From contig NZ_JQFJ01000002.1 in the NCBI RefSeq assembly GCF_000763945.1, forward strand, positions 2,345,501 to 2,409,500: a stretch of 64,000 nt of DNA, given 5' to 3'. The position numbers were made by a program, and so were the translations under genes. This document shows, one piece after another, positions 7,972-16,226 of the stretch (its first letter is position 1; each line of letters starts with the position of its first letter). The notes under the pieces were generated by a model, which worked only from the letters and a program-made list of their open reading frames with translations, did not search any database and was not told where the DNA came from. This stretch comes from Sphingopyxis sp. MWB1. GTDB taxonomy: Bacteria > Pseudomonadota > Alphaproteobacteria > Sphingomonadales > Sphingomonadaceae.

Positions 7972-9735
7972 TTACTTCGCCGCCGCGGCCTTCAGCGCGG
8001 GATATTTGCGATACATCCACTGCTGCTGACCGATCGACAGGATATTGTTGGTGATCCAGTAAAGGAGCAGGCCCGCGGCAAAGGGCGCCATGACGAACAT
8101 GAACAGCCAGGGCATGATCTTGAACACCTGTTCCTGCACCGGGTCGGTCGGCGTCGGGTTGAGGCGGAACTGGAGCCACATGGTGATGCCCAAGATCACC
8201 GCGAGCAGGCCGATGCTGAGCAGCGACGGCGGGGTGAAGGGCAGAAGGCCAAAGAGGTTGAGGATCATCGCCGGATCCTGCGCCGACAAATCCTTGATCC
8301 ACAGGATGAAGGGCTGGTGCCGCATCTCGATCGTCAGCATCAGCACCTTGTAGAGGGCGTAAAAGATCGGAATCTGGATGACGATGGGAAGGCAGCCGGC
8401 CAGCGGATTGATCTTTTCATCCTTGTAGAGCTTCATCAGCTCCTGCTGCATCTTCGGCTTGTCATTCTTGTACCGGTCCTGCAGCGCCTTCATCTTGGGC
8501 TGGACGAGGCGCATCTGCGCCATCGACGCAAATTGCTTTTGCGCGATGGGGAACATGACCAGGCGGATGATCAGCGTCAGGATCATGATCGCGACGCCGA
8601 AATTGCCGACCTGTTTGAACAGCCAGTCGAGCAGTTTGAAGATCGGCACCTCGAAAAATTCAAACCAGCCCCAGTCGATGGCGTTCGACAGGCGCGGAAT
8701 GCCCAGCTTGTCCTGATAGGTGGACAGGACATCGACTTCCTTTGCGCCCGCAAAGATGCGGCTGGTCACGCTCATCTGCTTGCCCGGCGCAATCTGCGAA
8801 AAATCGCGCGCGAACAGCGTCTGATAATGATTGGCCGACGGCGAGCTGATCGCCGCGGTCACCCGCTCGCCCTTGGAGGGGACGATGGCGGCGAGCCAAT
8901 ATTTATCGGTAAAGCCCAGCCAGCCCGCCGAATTATAGCGGATGCTGCGCGCGTCGGCATCCTCGACGTCGTCATAATCGACATCGAACACCGACTTGCC
9001 GCCCAGAAATCCGGTCGGGCCGACATGGATGGTCCAGCTGTCGGCTTCATGCGGGTCGGTCGGCTTGCCCAGCCGGTCGATCAGCGCAAAGCTGCTCGCC
9101 GTCACTGGCGCGCTGCCGGTGTTGGCGATCGTCTGTTTCGCAGTGATCAGATAATTTTCGTCAATGCTATATTCGATCCGAAAGGTCTGACCGCTGCCAT
9201 TGGCCCAGCTCAAGGTGACAGGGGTGGTGGGAGTCAGCTTGTTGCCGCTGGCGGTCCAGAGCGTGTTCGGGCCGGGCACCGTGATGCCCTGTGCCGACCA
9301 GCCGAGGCTGGCGAAATAGGCGCCTTTGGTTCCGGCGGGTGCGAACAGGCGAACGGGCGGCGAATCCTTTTTGATCGTCTGGCGATATTTGGTCAGCGTG
9401 ACATCGTCGATGCGCCCGCCAACCAGATTGATCGAGCCCGACAGGTCGGGGGTTTCGAGCGGAATGCGATTGCCTTCGGCCAAGGCAGCCTCGACCGGGC
9501 GGGTCGCTTGTGCAGGCGCGGCGGCGGGGACCCCGGGGGTTGGCAAAGCGCTTGGCTGGCCGGGCGCAGGAGCAGCGGCGGTGGGCGCAGCGTTGTCCGT
9601 GCCGGTTCCCGCGACCGTCGTGGTCACATCGGGCTTTGACGGAGTGGGGAAGAATTTTTCGGCCACGAAATTCCAGCCGATCAAAATCGCCACCGACAAT
9701 AAAATTGCCGCGATCAGGTTTCGCTTGTCTTCCAC
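7972..9735 (-). CDS. yidC: Membrane protein insertase YidC
   Basis: The 587-residue protein has the Gram-negative YidC layout: an N-terminal signal anchor (LIAAILLSVAILIGWNFV), an Ala/Pro linker, a large periplasmic beta-domain to about residue 370, then the 60KD_IMP core with several membrane segments. The conserved core Arg is in LTLIIRLVMFPIAQKQ and the cytosolic hairpin is the KMKALQDRYKNDKPKMQQELM region. It inserts and folds inner-membrane proteins, alone or with SecYEG. It sits in the classic rpmH-rnpA-yidD-yidC order. Confidence 0.98.
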   Translation of the reverse strand: MEDKRNLIAAILLSVAILIGWNFVAEKFFPTPSKPDVTTTVAGTGTDNAAPTAAAPAPGQPSALPTPGVPAAAPAQATRPVEAALAEGNRIPLETPDLSGSINLVGGRIDDVTLTKYRQTIKKDSPPVRLFAPAGTKGAYFASLGWSAQGITVPGPNTLWTASGNKLTPTTPVTLSWANGSGQTFRIEYSIDENYLITAKQTIANTGSAPVTASSFALIDRLGKPTDPHEADSWTIHVGPTGFLGGKSVFDVDYDDVEDADARSIRYNSAGWLGFTDKYWLAAIVPSKGERVTAAISSPSANHYQTLFARDFSQIAPGKQMSVTSRIFAGAKEVDVLSTYQDKLGIPRLSNAIDWGWFEFFEVPIFKLLDWLFKQVGNFGVAIMILTLIIRLVMFPIAQKQFASMAQMRLVQPKMKALQDRYKNDKPKMQQELMKLYKDEKINPLAGCLPIVIQIPIFYALYKVLMLTIEMRHQPFILWIKDLSAQDPAMILNLFGLLPFTPPSLLSIGLLAVILGITMWLQFRLNPTPTDPVQEQVFKIMPWLFMFVMAPFAAGLLLYWITNNILSIGQQQWMYRKYPALKAAAAK

Positions 9736-9776
9736 GCTCTTCGGTCTCTCTTCAATATTTTCGGGGAGTTATCGCG

Positions 9777-9989
9777 TTACGGAACCGGATCATATCCGTG
9801 CCCACCCCAAGGATGGCAGCGCAATAGCCGCTTTATCGCCAGCCAGCCACCCTTGATCGCACCATGGCGTTGCAGGGCGACGATGGCATATTCGCTGCAC
9901 GAGGGCGCATAGCGGCAGGTCGGCGGCAAAATGCGCGACGGGCCAATTTGCCAGCCGCGCGCGATCAGGATGAGCAGGCGGCGGATCAT
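9777..9989 (-). CDS. yidD: Membrane protein insertion efficiency factor YidD
   Basis: About 70 residues, with the diagnostic [21 protein letters not shown] segment split over CRYAPSCS and EYAI, and a C-terminal [16 protein letters not shown]. YidD is a small amphipathic membrane-associated protein that helps YidC-dependent insertion. The start at 9989 ([14 protein letters not shown]) fits the family; a start five codons upstream (10004) is possible. It is 41 bp upstream of yidC on the same strand. Confidence 0.95.
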   Translation of the reverse strand: MIRRLLILIARGWQIGPSRILPPTCRYAPSCSEYAIVALQRHGAIKGGWLAIKRLLRCHPWGGHGYDPVP

Positions 9990-10044
9990 GGGTGCCCCCC
10001 GCAAAAGAGCGCATTTCCAGCGGTGGGGCGTTGCTTACTGATTT

Positions 10045-10120
10045 CGTCACCCCGGACTTGATCCGGGGCCCATTCACGCGGCGCCGGATGCGCGTATCCC
10101 GGATCAAGCCCGGGGTGACG
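10045..10120. repeat. Dispersed palindromic repeat, family B, copy 1
   Basis: A pair of inverted elements: CACCCCGGACTTGATCCGGG on the left and ATCCCGGATCAAGCCCGGGG on the right, 27 bp apart. Each half is itself a small hairpin. It lies between yidD and rnpA. Other copies are at 40917, 42737, 49431 and 53337. Confidence 0.8.
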
Positions 10121-10140
10121 AGGGGATGGGGGAAGGGCCA

Positions 10141-10479
10141 TCACGAGGCCAATTTCTTGGCGGCGCGGCTCAGCGCCTGGTCGAGATGGCCGGCAAGGTC
10201 GGAAAAGCTGATGTCATTACCGCCGTTACGGCCGATCATCACATGGTCGGCGCCGACAATGCCGCGCGCGGGCAGAGCGGCGCGCGCGAGTTCGCGAAAC
10301 CGGCGCTTCATCCGGTTGCGAGTGACCGCATTGCCGACTTTCTTGCTGACCGTATAGCCAATGCCCGGTGTATCGTCGCCGTCGCCGCGCGGGCGGACGA
10401 GCAGGACGAAACCGGGCATGGGAAAGCGAAGGCCGCGATTTGCGGCCAGAAATTCGCTACGTTTGCTGAGCGTGCGCAC
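10141..10479 (-). CDS. rnpA: Ribonuclease P protein component
   Basis: The 112-residue basic protein binds the RNase P RNA and helps tRNA 5' processing. The RNR signature is present in GNAVTRNRMKRRFREL and the N-terminal LSKRSEFLA is typical. The first codon is GTG at 10479; no ATG occurs upstream in frame before rpmH. It follows rpmH by 24 bp. The separation of rnpA and yidD by a repeat pair is slightly unusual, since these genes often abut. Confidence 0.95.
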   Translation of the reverse strand: MRTLSKRSEFLAANRGLRFPMPGFVLLVRPRGDGDDTPGIGYTVSKKVGNAVTRNRMKRRFRELARAALPARGIVGADHVMIGRNGGNDISFSDLAGHLDQALSRAAKKLAS

Positions 10480-10503
10480 CAGCCGGGGCGGCGCGCCGGC
10501 CGA

Positions 10504-10638
10504 TTAGGCCGACAGCTTCTTGCGACCGCGGGCGCGGCGGGCTGCCAGAACCTTGCGGCCGCCGACAGTGGCCTTGCGGGCGCGGAAGCCGTGGCGACGC
10601 TTGCGCACAAGGCGGCTCGGTTGATAGGTGCGCTTCAT
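10504..10638 (-). CDS. rpmH: 50S ribosomal protein L34
   Basis: A 44-residue, very basic protein: [20 protein letters not shown], then an [13 protein letters not shown] segment and the end GRKKLSA. This is the full L34 sequence, so both ends are certain. It leads the rpmH-rnpA-yidD-yidC-engB cluster on the minus strand. A weak AGGATTA-type ribosome site precedes the start by about 4 bp. It is below the length usually reported by ORF finders. Confidence 0.98.
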   Translation of the reverse strand: MKRTYQPSRLVRKRRHGFRARKATVGGRKVLAARRARGRKKLSA

Positions 10639-10671
10639 CGCGTAATCCTCAAATCTCTTCGATCATTAAAG

Positions 10672-10697
10672 AAAAGGGCCGCCAAACGCGGGCGGCC
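10672..10697 (-). terminator. Rho-independent terminator for the small membrane protein gene
   Basis: On the minus strand, GGCCGCC pairs with GGCGGCC around a 7-base loop and is followed by CTTTTCTTT. It lies between the stop at 10736 and rpmH, so it would end the upstream gene's transcript just before the rpmH promoter. Confidence 0.6.
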
Positions 10698-10735
10698 GCC
10701 ATTGGGGGCGCGAATAAGGGAGTCGCGCGCGAAAG

Positions 10736-11059
10736 TCAATCGCTAGTCACGCCTTCCTCGCGCGTTGCGCCGATTTGATCGCGCGCACGGCGCCGCGCCG
10801 CGCTGACCCGGCGCAGCACCCGGTCGGCCCAGGCGCCATAGCGCGGATGGCGGCGTTTGAACCGGACATAGCGCCGCTTGGCCCAGCGGCTGTTCTGAAG
10901 GCACAGCATCAGCCCCGGCGGAAAAAGAATCAGGAACCCCGGTCCCGGCAGCGGACCGATGATGATTCCCGTCGCCATGAGGAGCAGGCCGAAAAGGAAC
11001 AAGGCCGACCGCCCCCGCGGGTTCGCCCGAAGGCGCTGGTAGAGGGAGAGTCGTGCCAT
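10736..11059 (-). CDS. Small PGPGW-type transmembrane protein
   Basis: Starting at MARLSLYQRLRANPRG (11059) gives 107 residues. A hydrophobic hairpin (SALFLFGLLLMATGIIIG, then LPGPGFLILFPPGLMLC) carries the PGPG loop typical of the PGPGW family of putative membrane proteins. A basic C-terminal tail (RRRARDQIG region) follows. Function is unknown. A longer start at 11095 adds only a Pro-rich stub. It is separated from rpmH by a terminator-like hairpin. Confidence 0.75.
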   Translation of the reverse strand: MARLSLYQRLRANPRGRSALFLFGLLLMATGIIIGPLPGPGFLILFPPGLMLCLQNSRWAKRRYVRFKRRHPRYGAWADRVLRRVSAARRRARDQIGATREEGVTSD

Positions 11060-11143
11060 GCCCGCCCATGTGGGAGGCGTAGGAGCGGGTTGCAAGATTG
11101 GCGGCGCCGCCCCGCCGCTGCCATGCGGCGGGACGCGCGAAAT

Positions 11144-12346
11144 TCACTGTTTCAGAGCATGGATACGGCCGTCGAGTGTCGCGATATAGACGATCCCTTC
11201 GGCAATGGCAGGGGCGACCGCGACCCCGCCGGTGACATAGCCGTTGATTTTGCCTTGGATTTTGGGCGGAGTGAAGCGCCATTTTTCCTGCCCCGTTTCG
11301 GCGTCGACGGCGAAGAAGCCGCGCGCCAGGGTCACCCCTTCGAAATAATGGGGAAAGGCGCTGATCGCCCCGATATAGAGCGTGCCCTTATCATGCACCG
11401 GCGTCGCCCAGCTCCATCCGCCGGTGGGAAAGGACCAGAGCTGGCGTCCATCCTCCGCTGCATGCGCCGACAGGGTCAGCAGGTCTGAACTGCCGATATA
11501 AAAGCGTTCGTCATGAAGCAGGGCCGAGGATTCGACCCAGCTTCCCTCGGGCACTGTCTGGCTCCACAGTTCGGCTCCGCTTGCCGGGTCGAAAGCGACC
11601 AGCTTGGCGCTGCGGCTGCCGATGATCAGCCGCTTTGCATCGACCGCAGGGGTCGATTGCACGATGCCGCCCGTGTCGCTGCGCCAACTTTGCTGCCGCG
11701 TCGCGAGATTGATTGCATAGACATGATCGTCCCAGCCCCCGAAATAGACATGGCCATTGGCGATGACGGGGGTGCCGCGGATTGCGTCGCTGGTGCCGAA
11801 GCGCCACGCGGCCTTTCCGCTTGTCGCTTCGACCACGAAGAGCGTGCCGCTGAGCGACCCGATATAGACATGCCCATCGTGCACCAGCGGCGAGGAATGG
11901 AGGAAATCATAATAGGGGTTGGAGAGCGCCGGTTCGCGTCGGTGCAGATCTTGCGATTCGAGACTGAAGCGCCAGCGTTCGGCGCCGGTCATATGGTCGA
12001 GCGCATAAAGATAGCCGTCATCGCTTGCCGCGATTACCAAATCGCCCGCGATGGCAGGTTTGGAGCGCAGCTTGCCGCCGGTCGCAAATTTCCATTTGAG
12101 CGCACGCTTCGCCGTATCGAGCGCGTAAAGATGTCCGTCATCGCTTCCCACATAAAGGATGCCGCGATCATGGGTGGGCGGGCTCCATATCGCATCGCCG
12201 GTTTGAAAATCCCATAAGGGCGTGCCCGCGGGGACGCCGGGCGTCTCCGCCGCTATCGCTGGCGCGGCGAGACCCAGAAGCAGCGCGCCAAGACCGGAAA
12301 GGCCGTGCAGCAGCAGGGCACGCAGCGGCGCCAAAAAGGCAAACAT
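11144..12346 (-). CDS. Secreted PQQ-type beta-propeller repeat protein
   Basis: The start at 12346 is preceded by GGGGGAGAGAG and gives a signal peptide (FAFLAPLRALLLHGLSG to AIAA). The 400-residue mature part is built of repeats of the kind ILYVGSDDGHLYALD, LVIAASDDGYLYALD, HVYIGSLSGTLFVVE and HVYFGGWDDHVYAIN, each with a W-x-F strand, as in PQQ quinoprotein and BamB-like propellers. No dehydrogenase catalytic loop or haem motif is visible, so it is probably a periplasmic binding or scaffold propeller. It stands alone; function unknown. Confidence 0.85.
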   Translation of the reverse strand: MFAFLAPLRALLLHGLSGLGALLLGLAAPAIAAETPGVPAGTPLWDFQTGDAIWSPPTHDRGILYVGSDDGHLYALDTAKRALKWKFATGGKLRSKPAIAGDLVIAASDDGYLYALDHMTGAERWRFSLESQDLHRREPALSNPYYDFLHSSPLVHDGHVYIGSLSGTLFVVEATSGKAAWRFGTSDAIRGTPVIANGHVYFGGWDDHVYAINLATRQQSWRSDTGGIVQSTPAVDAKRLIIGSRSAKLVAFDPASGAELWSQTVPEGSWVESSALLHDERFYIGSSDLLTLSAHAAEDGRQLWSFPTGGWSWATPVHDKGTLYIGAISAFPHYFEGVTLARGFFAVDAETGQEKWRFTPPKIQGKINGYVTGGVAVAPAIAEGIVYIATLDGRIHALKQ

Positions 12347-12506
12347 ATCTCTCTCCCCCAAAAGGCGGGGCCTTGGCCCTCTGCCATGTCGGCGAGTGTT
12401 GCAGCGTCAATTTCGTTCGGCAAGCAGCCAGCCCGCTCTATTCGGCCTGCATAGCTATGGAATGATCGGGGCGAGGGGCGCGCCCGCCGGTGACCGGGCG
12501 GGCGGT

Positions 12507-13322
12507 TCAGTTTAGCAGCGCAAAGCGGGCCATGTCGGCGCGAGTAAGATAGCGCACCTCATCAAAAGGCGTGCTGTTGGTCAGCGCATAAAAGGCGCGC
12601 GCGCGGGCGGGGTCCATGCCCATTTCGCGATAGAGCGACAGATATTCGGCATGGACCGGATCGTCGGCCGGATAGTCGCGCGCTTCGCGTCCATATTCAT
12701 CCGCCCAGCTATGCACGCCAAATTCCGCGTCGGGGGCCGCGCTGCGTTTCGCGCCCGCGAGCCATAGCTCGACCGCGCCCGATCGCACCGATCCGCCGCT
12801 TGGAACATGGGTTTCGAGCCCTGCGCGGCGGATCGCGCGGGCAAGCGTCAGATTGGCCTCTTCATCGAGGCTGCCGGGGCAATCAAGCATTTCCAGTCTT
12901 TGCAGACCGGGAAAGGCGGCCATCATGGCGGCGAACTGACGCGGCGTGATGCTATCGACATCGCCCGCCATGCGGGCCGTGACCCCGTCGATCACGGTAA
13001 AGGGGCCAAAGCGCGCCTTGGCTCGCGGCGCCGTGAGGGCGAGAGAAGGAGTGGACGCCGCATAGCGGCGCACCGCGCTGCGTTCGGAAACAGCATCGCC
13101 CTCCAGCGACAGCGTCTCGTCGGCCAGCAGGGCCTGGGGTTCCTCGTCCGGCCAGCCCTGTTCGACGTCCGCTGCGTCAACCTCTCCATCCTCCTCAGCG
13201 CTCCAGACCGTGGTGATGGTGGTTATGATCACCATTTGCTCCGCCCGCACGGGCGCAAAGGCCAGGGCGGCAGCAAAAAGGGCGATGGTCGCGGTGCGGA
13301 CAAAGGCGGAAGGCATGGCCAT
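12507..13322 (-). CDS. Secreted ClpP/crotonase-like protein, probably degenerate
   Basis: This 271-residue protein has a signal peptide ending PVRAEQ, an acidic linker (about 35-75), then a domain starting near FGPFTVIDGVTARMAGDVD. The order of motifs resembles periplasmic ClpP-like proteins (COG3904 type, from memory): an LDCPGSLDEEANLTLARAI helix region, GLETHVPSGGSVRSGAVELW around the nucleophile position and FGVHSW near the histidine position. The C-terminal LSLYREMGMDPARARAFYAL helix fits the same group. The usual SAC at the nucleophile is replaced by RSGAV, so catalysis is doubtful. The family call is by eye and uncertain. Confidence 0.6.
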   Translation of the reverse strand: MAMPSAFVRTATIALFAAALAFAPVRAEQMVIITTITTVWSAEEDGEVDAADVEQGWPDEEPQALLADETLSLEGDAVSERSAVRRYAASTPSLALTAPRAKARFGPFTVIDGVTARMAGDVDSITPRQFAAMMAAFPGLQRLEMLDCPGSLDEEANLTLARAIRRAGLETHVPSGGSVRSGAVELWLAGAKRSAAPDAEFGVHSWADEYGREARDYPADDPVHAEYLSLYREMGMDPARARAFYALTNSTPFDEVRYLTRADMARFALLN

Positions 13323-13487
13323 GCCGCCGCTTGTGCGCGCGGTGATGCTGTCAAAAAGAAAAGCGAGACAGTCAGCGCGGCGTTAACCGAAAATAGGCGA
13401 GGGGGGTGATGGACGGCGTGGCAGCGCCTTTCCCATTTGCCATTCCCCAGGCAGCGGCCGCAGGCGGGGATGCTTTACGCGCGCGGC

Positions 13488-13949
13488 CTATCCGGCTTCG
13501 CAGAGCGCCTTCAACTGTTCGGCTACCGCGGTCCATCCGGGGGTGAAGCCCATATCTTCATGCTTTTGCCGAGCCTCGTTGGTCCAGTGGCGCGCCCAAC
13601 CGGTATAGCGGGTGCCATCGCCATCGGGTTCGATTTCCCAGCCGCCGATCATGAAGGCTTCTGACGGCGCGGGCCGCCCATCGGCATCGAGGATTACGGC
13701 ATCGGTGGAGACGAAACGGCGGCCGGGGATAACCTCCAGAAAAATCCCGTCGCTGGGCATGGTTTCGCCGTTGGGCCCGTGCATCGTCATCGCGCACCGC
13801 CCCCCGGTGCGCAGGTCGATATCGTCGAGGGTAACGCTCCACGGTTTGGGGCACCACCATTCGGTCATGCGCTGCGTCATTACCTCCCACACTTTTTCGG
13901 GGGTGGCATCAATGTGGATGCTGATCGAAAGCTGATGATTATCGGACAT
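13488..13949 (-). CDS. SRPBCC (AHSA1-like) domain protein
   Basis: The 153-residue protein matches the START/Bet v1-like AHSA1 group: ISIHIDATPEKVWEVMTQRM at the start, a PKPWSV/DLRTGGRC strand pair, ETMPSDGIFLEVIPGRRFV, and the final helix EDMGFTPGWTAVAEQLKALC. Such proteins bind hydrophobic small molecules; targets are unknown. An AGGAG site lies 7 bp upstream. It is the last gene of the minus-strand operon that starts at the TetR gene near 20.8 kb. Confidence 0.88.
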   Translation of the reverse strand: MSDNHQLSISIHIDATPEKVWEVMTQRMTEWWCPKPWSVTLDDIDLRTGGRCAMTMHGPNGETMPSDGIFLEVIPGRRFVSTDAVILDADGRPAPSEAFMIGGWEIEPDGDGTRYTGWARHWTNEARQKHEDMGFTPGWTAVAEQLKALCEAG

Positions 13950-13998
13950 GATTTGCTCCTGAAAGCTGAGGAGAAGGGGGGGAGGACAGGTAAGGGGT

Positions 13999-14481
13999 CT
14001 ACCCTTTCACCGCTGCTTCAATAGCAGCAATGTCGATTTTCTTCATTTCCATCATGGCATCGACGGCCCGCTTGGCGGCCGCCTCGTCGGGACCGGTCAC
14101 TGCAGCCAGCAGCGCGCGCGGGATGATCTGCCATGAGACCCCCCATTTATCCTTGCACCAGCCGCACATGCTTTCCTGCCCACCATGATCGACGATGGCG
14201 TTCCACAGGCGGTCTGTCTCTTCCTGCGTGTCTGTATGGACCTGAAAGGAAAAGGCCTCGCTATGCTTGAAGAGCGGCGGGCCGTTCAATCCGACACAGG
14301 GCAGGCCGAGAAGGGTAAACTCGACGGTCAGCGCCGCGCCTTCCTCTGCGCCGGGGACATCGCGCGGCGCGCGGTGGACAGCACCGAGGCGACTGTCTGG
14401 AAAGGTCGCGGCATAAAATTGCGCGGCCTCTTCGGCGTCGCCTTCATACCAGAGGCAGAGGGTTACAGGGGAGGTGGACAT
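13999..14481 (-). CDS. VOC family protein (PhnB/YjdN-like)
   Basis: The sequence begins TSPVTLCLWYEGDAEEAAQF with AATFPDSRLG and ends with AVDAMMEMKKIDIAAIEAAV, the pattern of the group once labelled 3-demethylubiquinone-9 3-methyltransferase (PhnB-like). These are glyoxalase-fold proteins without proven methyltransferase activity. The GWCKDKWGVSWQIIPRALL segment forms the C-terminal strand. TAAGGAG lies 6 bp before the ATG. It belongs to the TetR-headed operon. Confidence 0.9.
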   Translation of the reverse strand: MSTSPVTLCLWYEGDAEEAAQFYAATFPDSRLGAVHRAPRDVPGAEEGAALTVEFTLLGLPCVGLNGPPLFKHSEAFSFQVHTDTQEETDRLWNAIVDHGGQESMCGWCKDKWGVSWQIIPRALLAAVTGPDEAAAKRAVDAMMEMKKIDIAAIEAAVKG

Positions 14482-14517
14482 CTTCTCTCTCCTTATGCTT
14501 GCAAGACAAGGTGCGGG

Positions 14518-15321
14518 TCAGCCCTTGCGTGGGCCGACGAGGCCGAAAATGGCGCCCTGCGGATCGCTGCCAACGACCGAAAATTCGCCGCCGGGGATTT
14601 GCATGGGATCGTGCAGCAAGGCTCCGCCTTCGCTGGTCACCGCTGCGACCGCACGGTCGATATCGTCGACGCCGATATAATAATACCAGCCGGGCGCCGG
14701 GGTTTCGGGCGTCATCGGCATCACCGCACCGACTCCCTCCTGCCCCTTTTGGACAAAGTGATATTGGCCCATCTCGCCCATGTCGACGCCGCCTTCCTGT
14801 TCCCAGCCGAAATGCTTTTTATAAAAGGCGATGGCGGCATCGGGATCGGGTGCGGCGAGTTCGTTCCAGCGGATATGCTGCGCCTCGGTCATCGAAAAGA
14901 CGCCGCTCACCCGCTTTTCCTTCCCCGCGGGCGGGATGGGGTTCATGAGGTAAAAGACCGCGCCTTGCGGGTCGGAGACCATCGCCATGCGCCCGACGGG
15001 CAGGTCATGCGCGCCCATATGGACGGCGCCGCCATCGGCGACGATGGCATCGACGGCTGCATCGACATCGGCGGCATAAAGATAGCCGAGCCAGCCGGGA
15101 TGCGCGCCGCCCGCGATCATCTCGGCGCCCAGGCGCAGCACGCCGCCCGCATGGCTGCCGTCCCCGCGCACGATCATACGGTAATCGACGCCGCCGGGGG
15201 CACCGGGATCGCTGTGCGCGGCGATCGCCCAGCCGATAACCGCGCCGTAAAAGCGCGCTGCTGCATCGGGGTCGGGCGTCATCAGTTCATACCAGATGAA
15301 GCTTTCGTCGGATTGGGTCAT
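14518..15321 (-). CDS. VOC family protein with two glyoxalase domains
   Basis: The start at 15321 has GAAGGAG 8 bp upstream. Two vicinal-oxygen-chelate halves are visible: FIWYELMTPDPDAAARFYGA (about 8-27) with PQGAVFYLMNP closing the first, and HIRWNELAAPDPDAAIAFYK with PQGAIFGLVGP closing the second. The protein is about 267 residues. This tandem form resembles hydroxylase/CalC-like resistance or binding proteins; the metal ligands are not all obvious. The upstream in-frame extension to 15447 overlaps the preceding gene and is rejected. Confidence 0.9.
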   Translation of the reverse strand: MTQSDESFIWYELMTPDPDAAARFYGAVIGWAIAAHSDPGAPGGVDYRMIVRGDGSHAGGVLRLGAEMIAGGAHPGWLGYLYAADVDAAVDAIVADGGAVHMGAHDLPVGRMAMVSDPQGAVFYLMNPIPPAGKEKRVSGVFSMTEAQHIRWNELAAPDPDAAIAFYKKHFGWEQEGGVDMGEMGQYHFVQKGQEGVGAVMPMTPETPAPGWYYYIGVDDIDRAVAAVTSEGGALLHDPMQIPGGEFSVVGSDPQGAIFGLVGPRKG

Positions 15322-15359
15322 GAACGCTACTCCTTCGATAAACGGGGGGAGGGGGCTGG

Positions 15360-15659
15360 TCAGAGGCGGTAAAAACGCAAAGGCCTTGTCGCAGCGCGCG
15401 CCATTTGTCCCCGCGCTTCTAGATCGAGCTGTACGCCCTTTTGCCACCAGCCCGCCTTGGCACCGCCCGGAAACAGGGCGTCGGGCAGCAGGGGCAGCAG
15501 CTTCGTCTTTATCTCGGCAGCGGTCAATCCGGGCGGGGAAGCCGGAACCACCGCCAGCATCGCATCGCGCATCGCTTCATATTTGGCGCGGTCGACCCGC
15601 ACGACATGATGGAGGCTGTTGATGTTCAGCATTTCGATCCGGGCATCGTCGTCCTTCAT
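15360..15659 (-). CDS. Small DUF6958-like protein
   Basis: The 99-residue protein contains HHVVRVDRAKYEAMRDAML, SPPGLTAAEIKTKLLPLLPD, ALFPGGAKAGWWQKGVQLDL and a C-terminal RATRPLRFYRL. I recall this pattern from a small uncharacterised family now called DUF6958; the name is uncertain. The winged-helix-like spacing (LTAAEI, WWQKGVQLDLEARG) suggests a nucleic-acid-binding fold, but no function is known. The ATG overlaps the stop of the GFA-type gene (ATGA), which shows translational coupling. Confidence 0.8.
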   Translation of the reverse strand: MKDDDARIEMLNINSLHHVVRVDRAKYEAMRDAMLAVVPASPPGLTAAEIKTKLLPLLPDALFPGGAKAGWWQKGVQLDLEARGQMARAATRPLRFYRL

Positions 15660-16201
15660 GCGGCGTCTCTCAAAATGCGCGCCATCGGGGGCGTCCGAAA
15701 GCCCATGGCGACCCATGCCGCGAGCAGGCGCCACATGAAGCGGGCCGAATGATGCGACAGATTGGGCACATCGTCGGGCAGCTCGATATGCGGCGGCTGG
15801 TCGGCGGTCATCGTTCGCAGCTCGACCGGCGGGCGGTCTCCCACTGGCAGGCGATCGCGATAGATGCTGAGCCAATGGCCCTTTTCAAATTCGAGGAACA
15901 TCGGCGTGTTGCAGCATGCGGCGACCACCCGCCGCGTCGGGGCATCGGGGGACAGGCGATAATCGGCGAGCCGTTCGCTCCCCGCGATACAGCGCACCCG
16001 GTCCTTGCGGAACATTACAACGGGGGTGCCGGCATAGTCGTCGAGCGTCGACGTGCCCGTCGCCGCAAAATGCGCGCCCGCTGTCTGGCAGCTTTGGCAC
16101 TGGCAACTGACCGTCATTATCGGTTCGCGGCTGAGTTCGAACGCCACCTGCCCGCAGGAACAGGCGGCGCGGCGGGGATGTTGATGGACGTGGCGGCTCA
16201 T
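15656..16201 (-). CDS. GFA/CENP-V fold zinc protein
   Basis: A glutathione-dependent formaldehyde-activating (GFA) type fold: CSCGQVAFEL gives the first CxC pair, SCQCQSCQTAG the second zinc cluster, and VVAACCNTPMFLE the third Cys pair. The C-terminal 60 residues (DRPPVELRTMTADQPP and WRLLAAWVAMGFRTPP) form a family-specific extension. Members bind zinc and some bind glutathione; activity here is not known. Placement between two glutathione transferase genes in the same operon suggests a thiol-linked role. Confidence 0.88.
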   Translation of the reverse strand: MSRHVHQHPRRAACSCGQVAFELSREPIMTVSCQCQSCQTAGAHFAATGTSTLDDYAGTPVVMFRKDRVRCIAGSERLADYRLSPDAPTRRVVAACCNTPMFLEFEKGHWLSIYRDRLPVGDRPPVELRTMTADQPPHIELPDDVPNLSHHSARFMWRLLAAWVAMGFRTPPMARILRDAA

Positions 16202-16226
16202 GAATATATCCCGAGATGTCAGCGGA

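Noticed and set aside
7165..9639. 824-codon open frame opposite engB and yidC
   Set aside because: Shadow of two conserved genes; no motif in the translation.
14518..15447. Longer start of the two-domain VOC protein at 15447
   Set aside because: It would overlap the DUF6958-like gene; GAAGGAG directly precedes the ATG at 15321.
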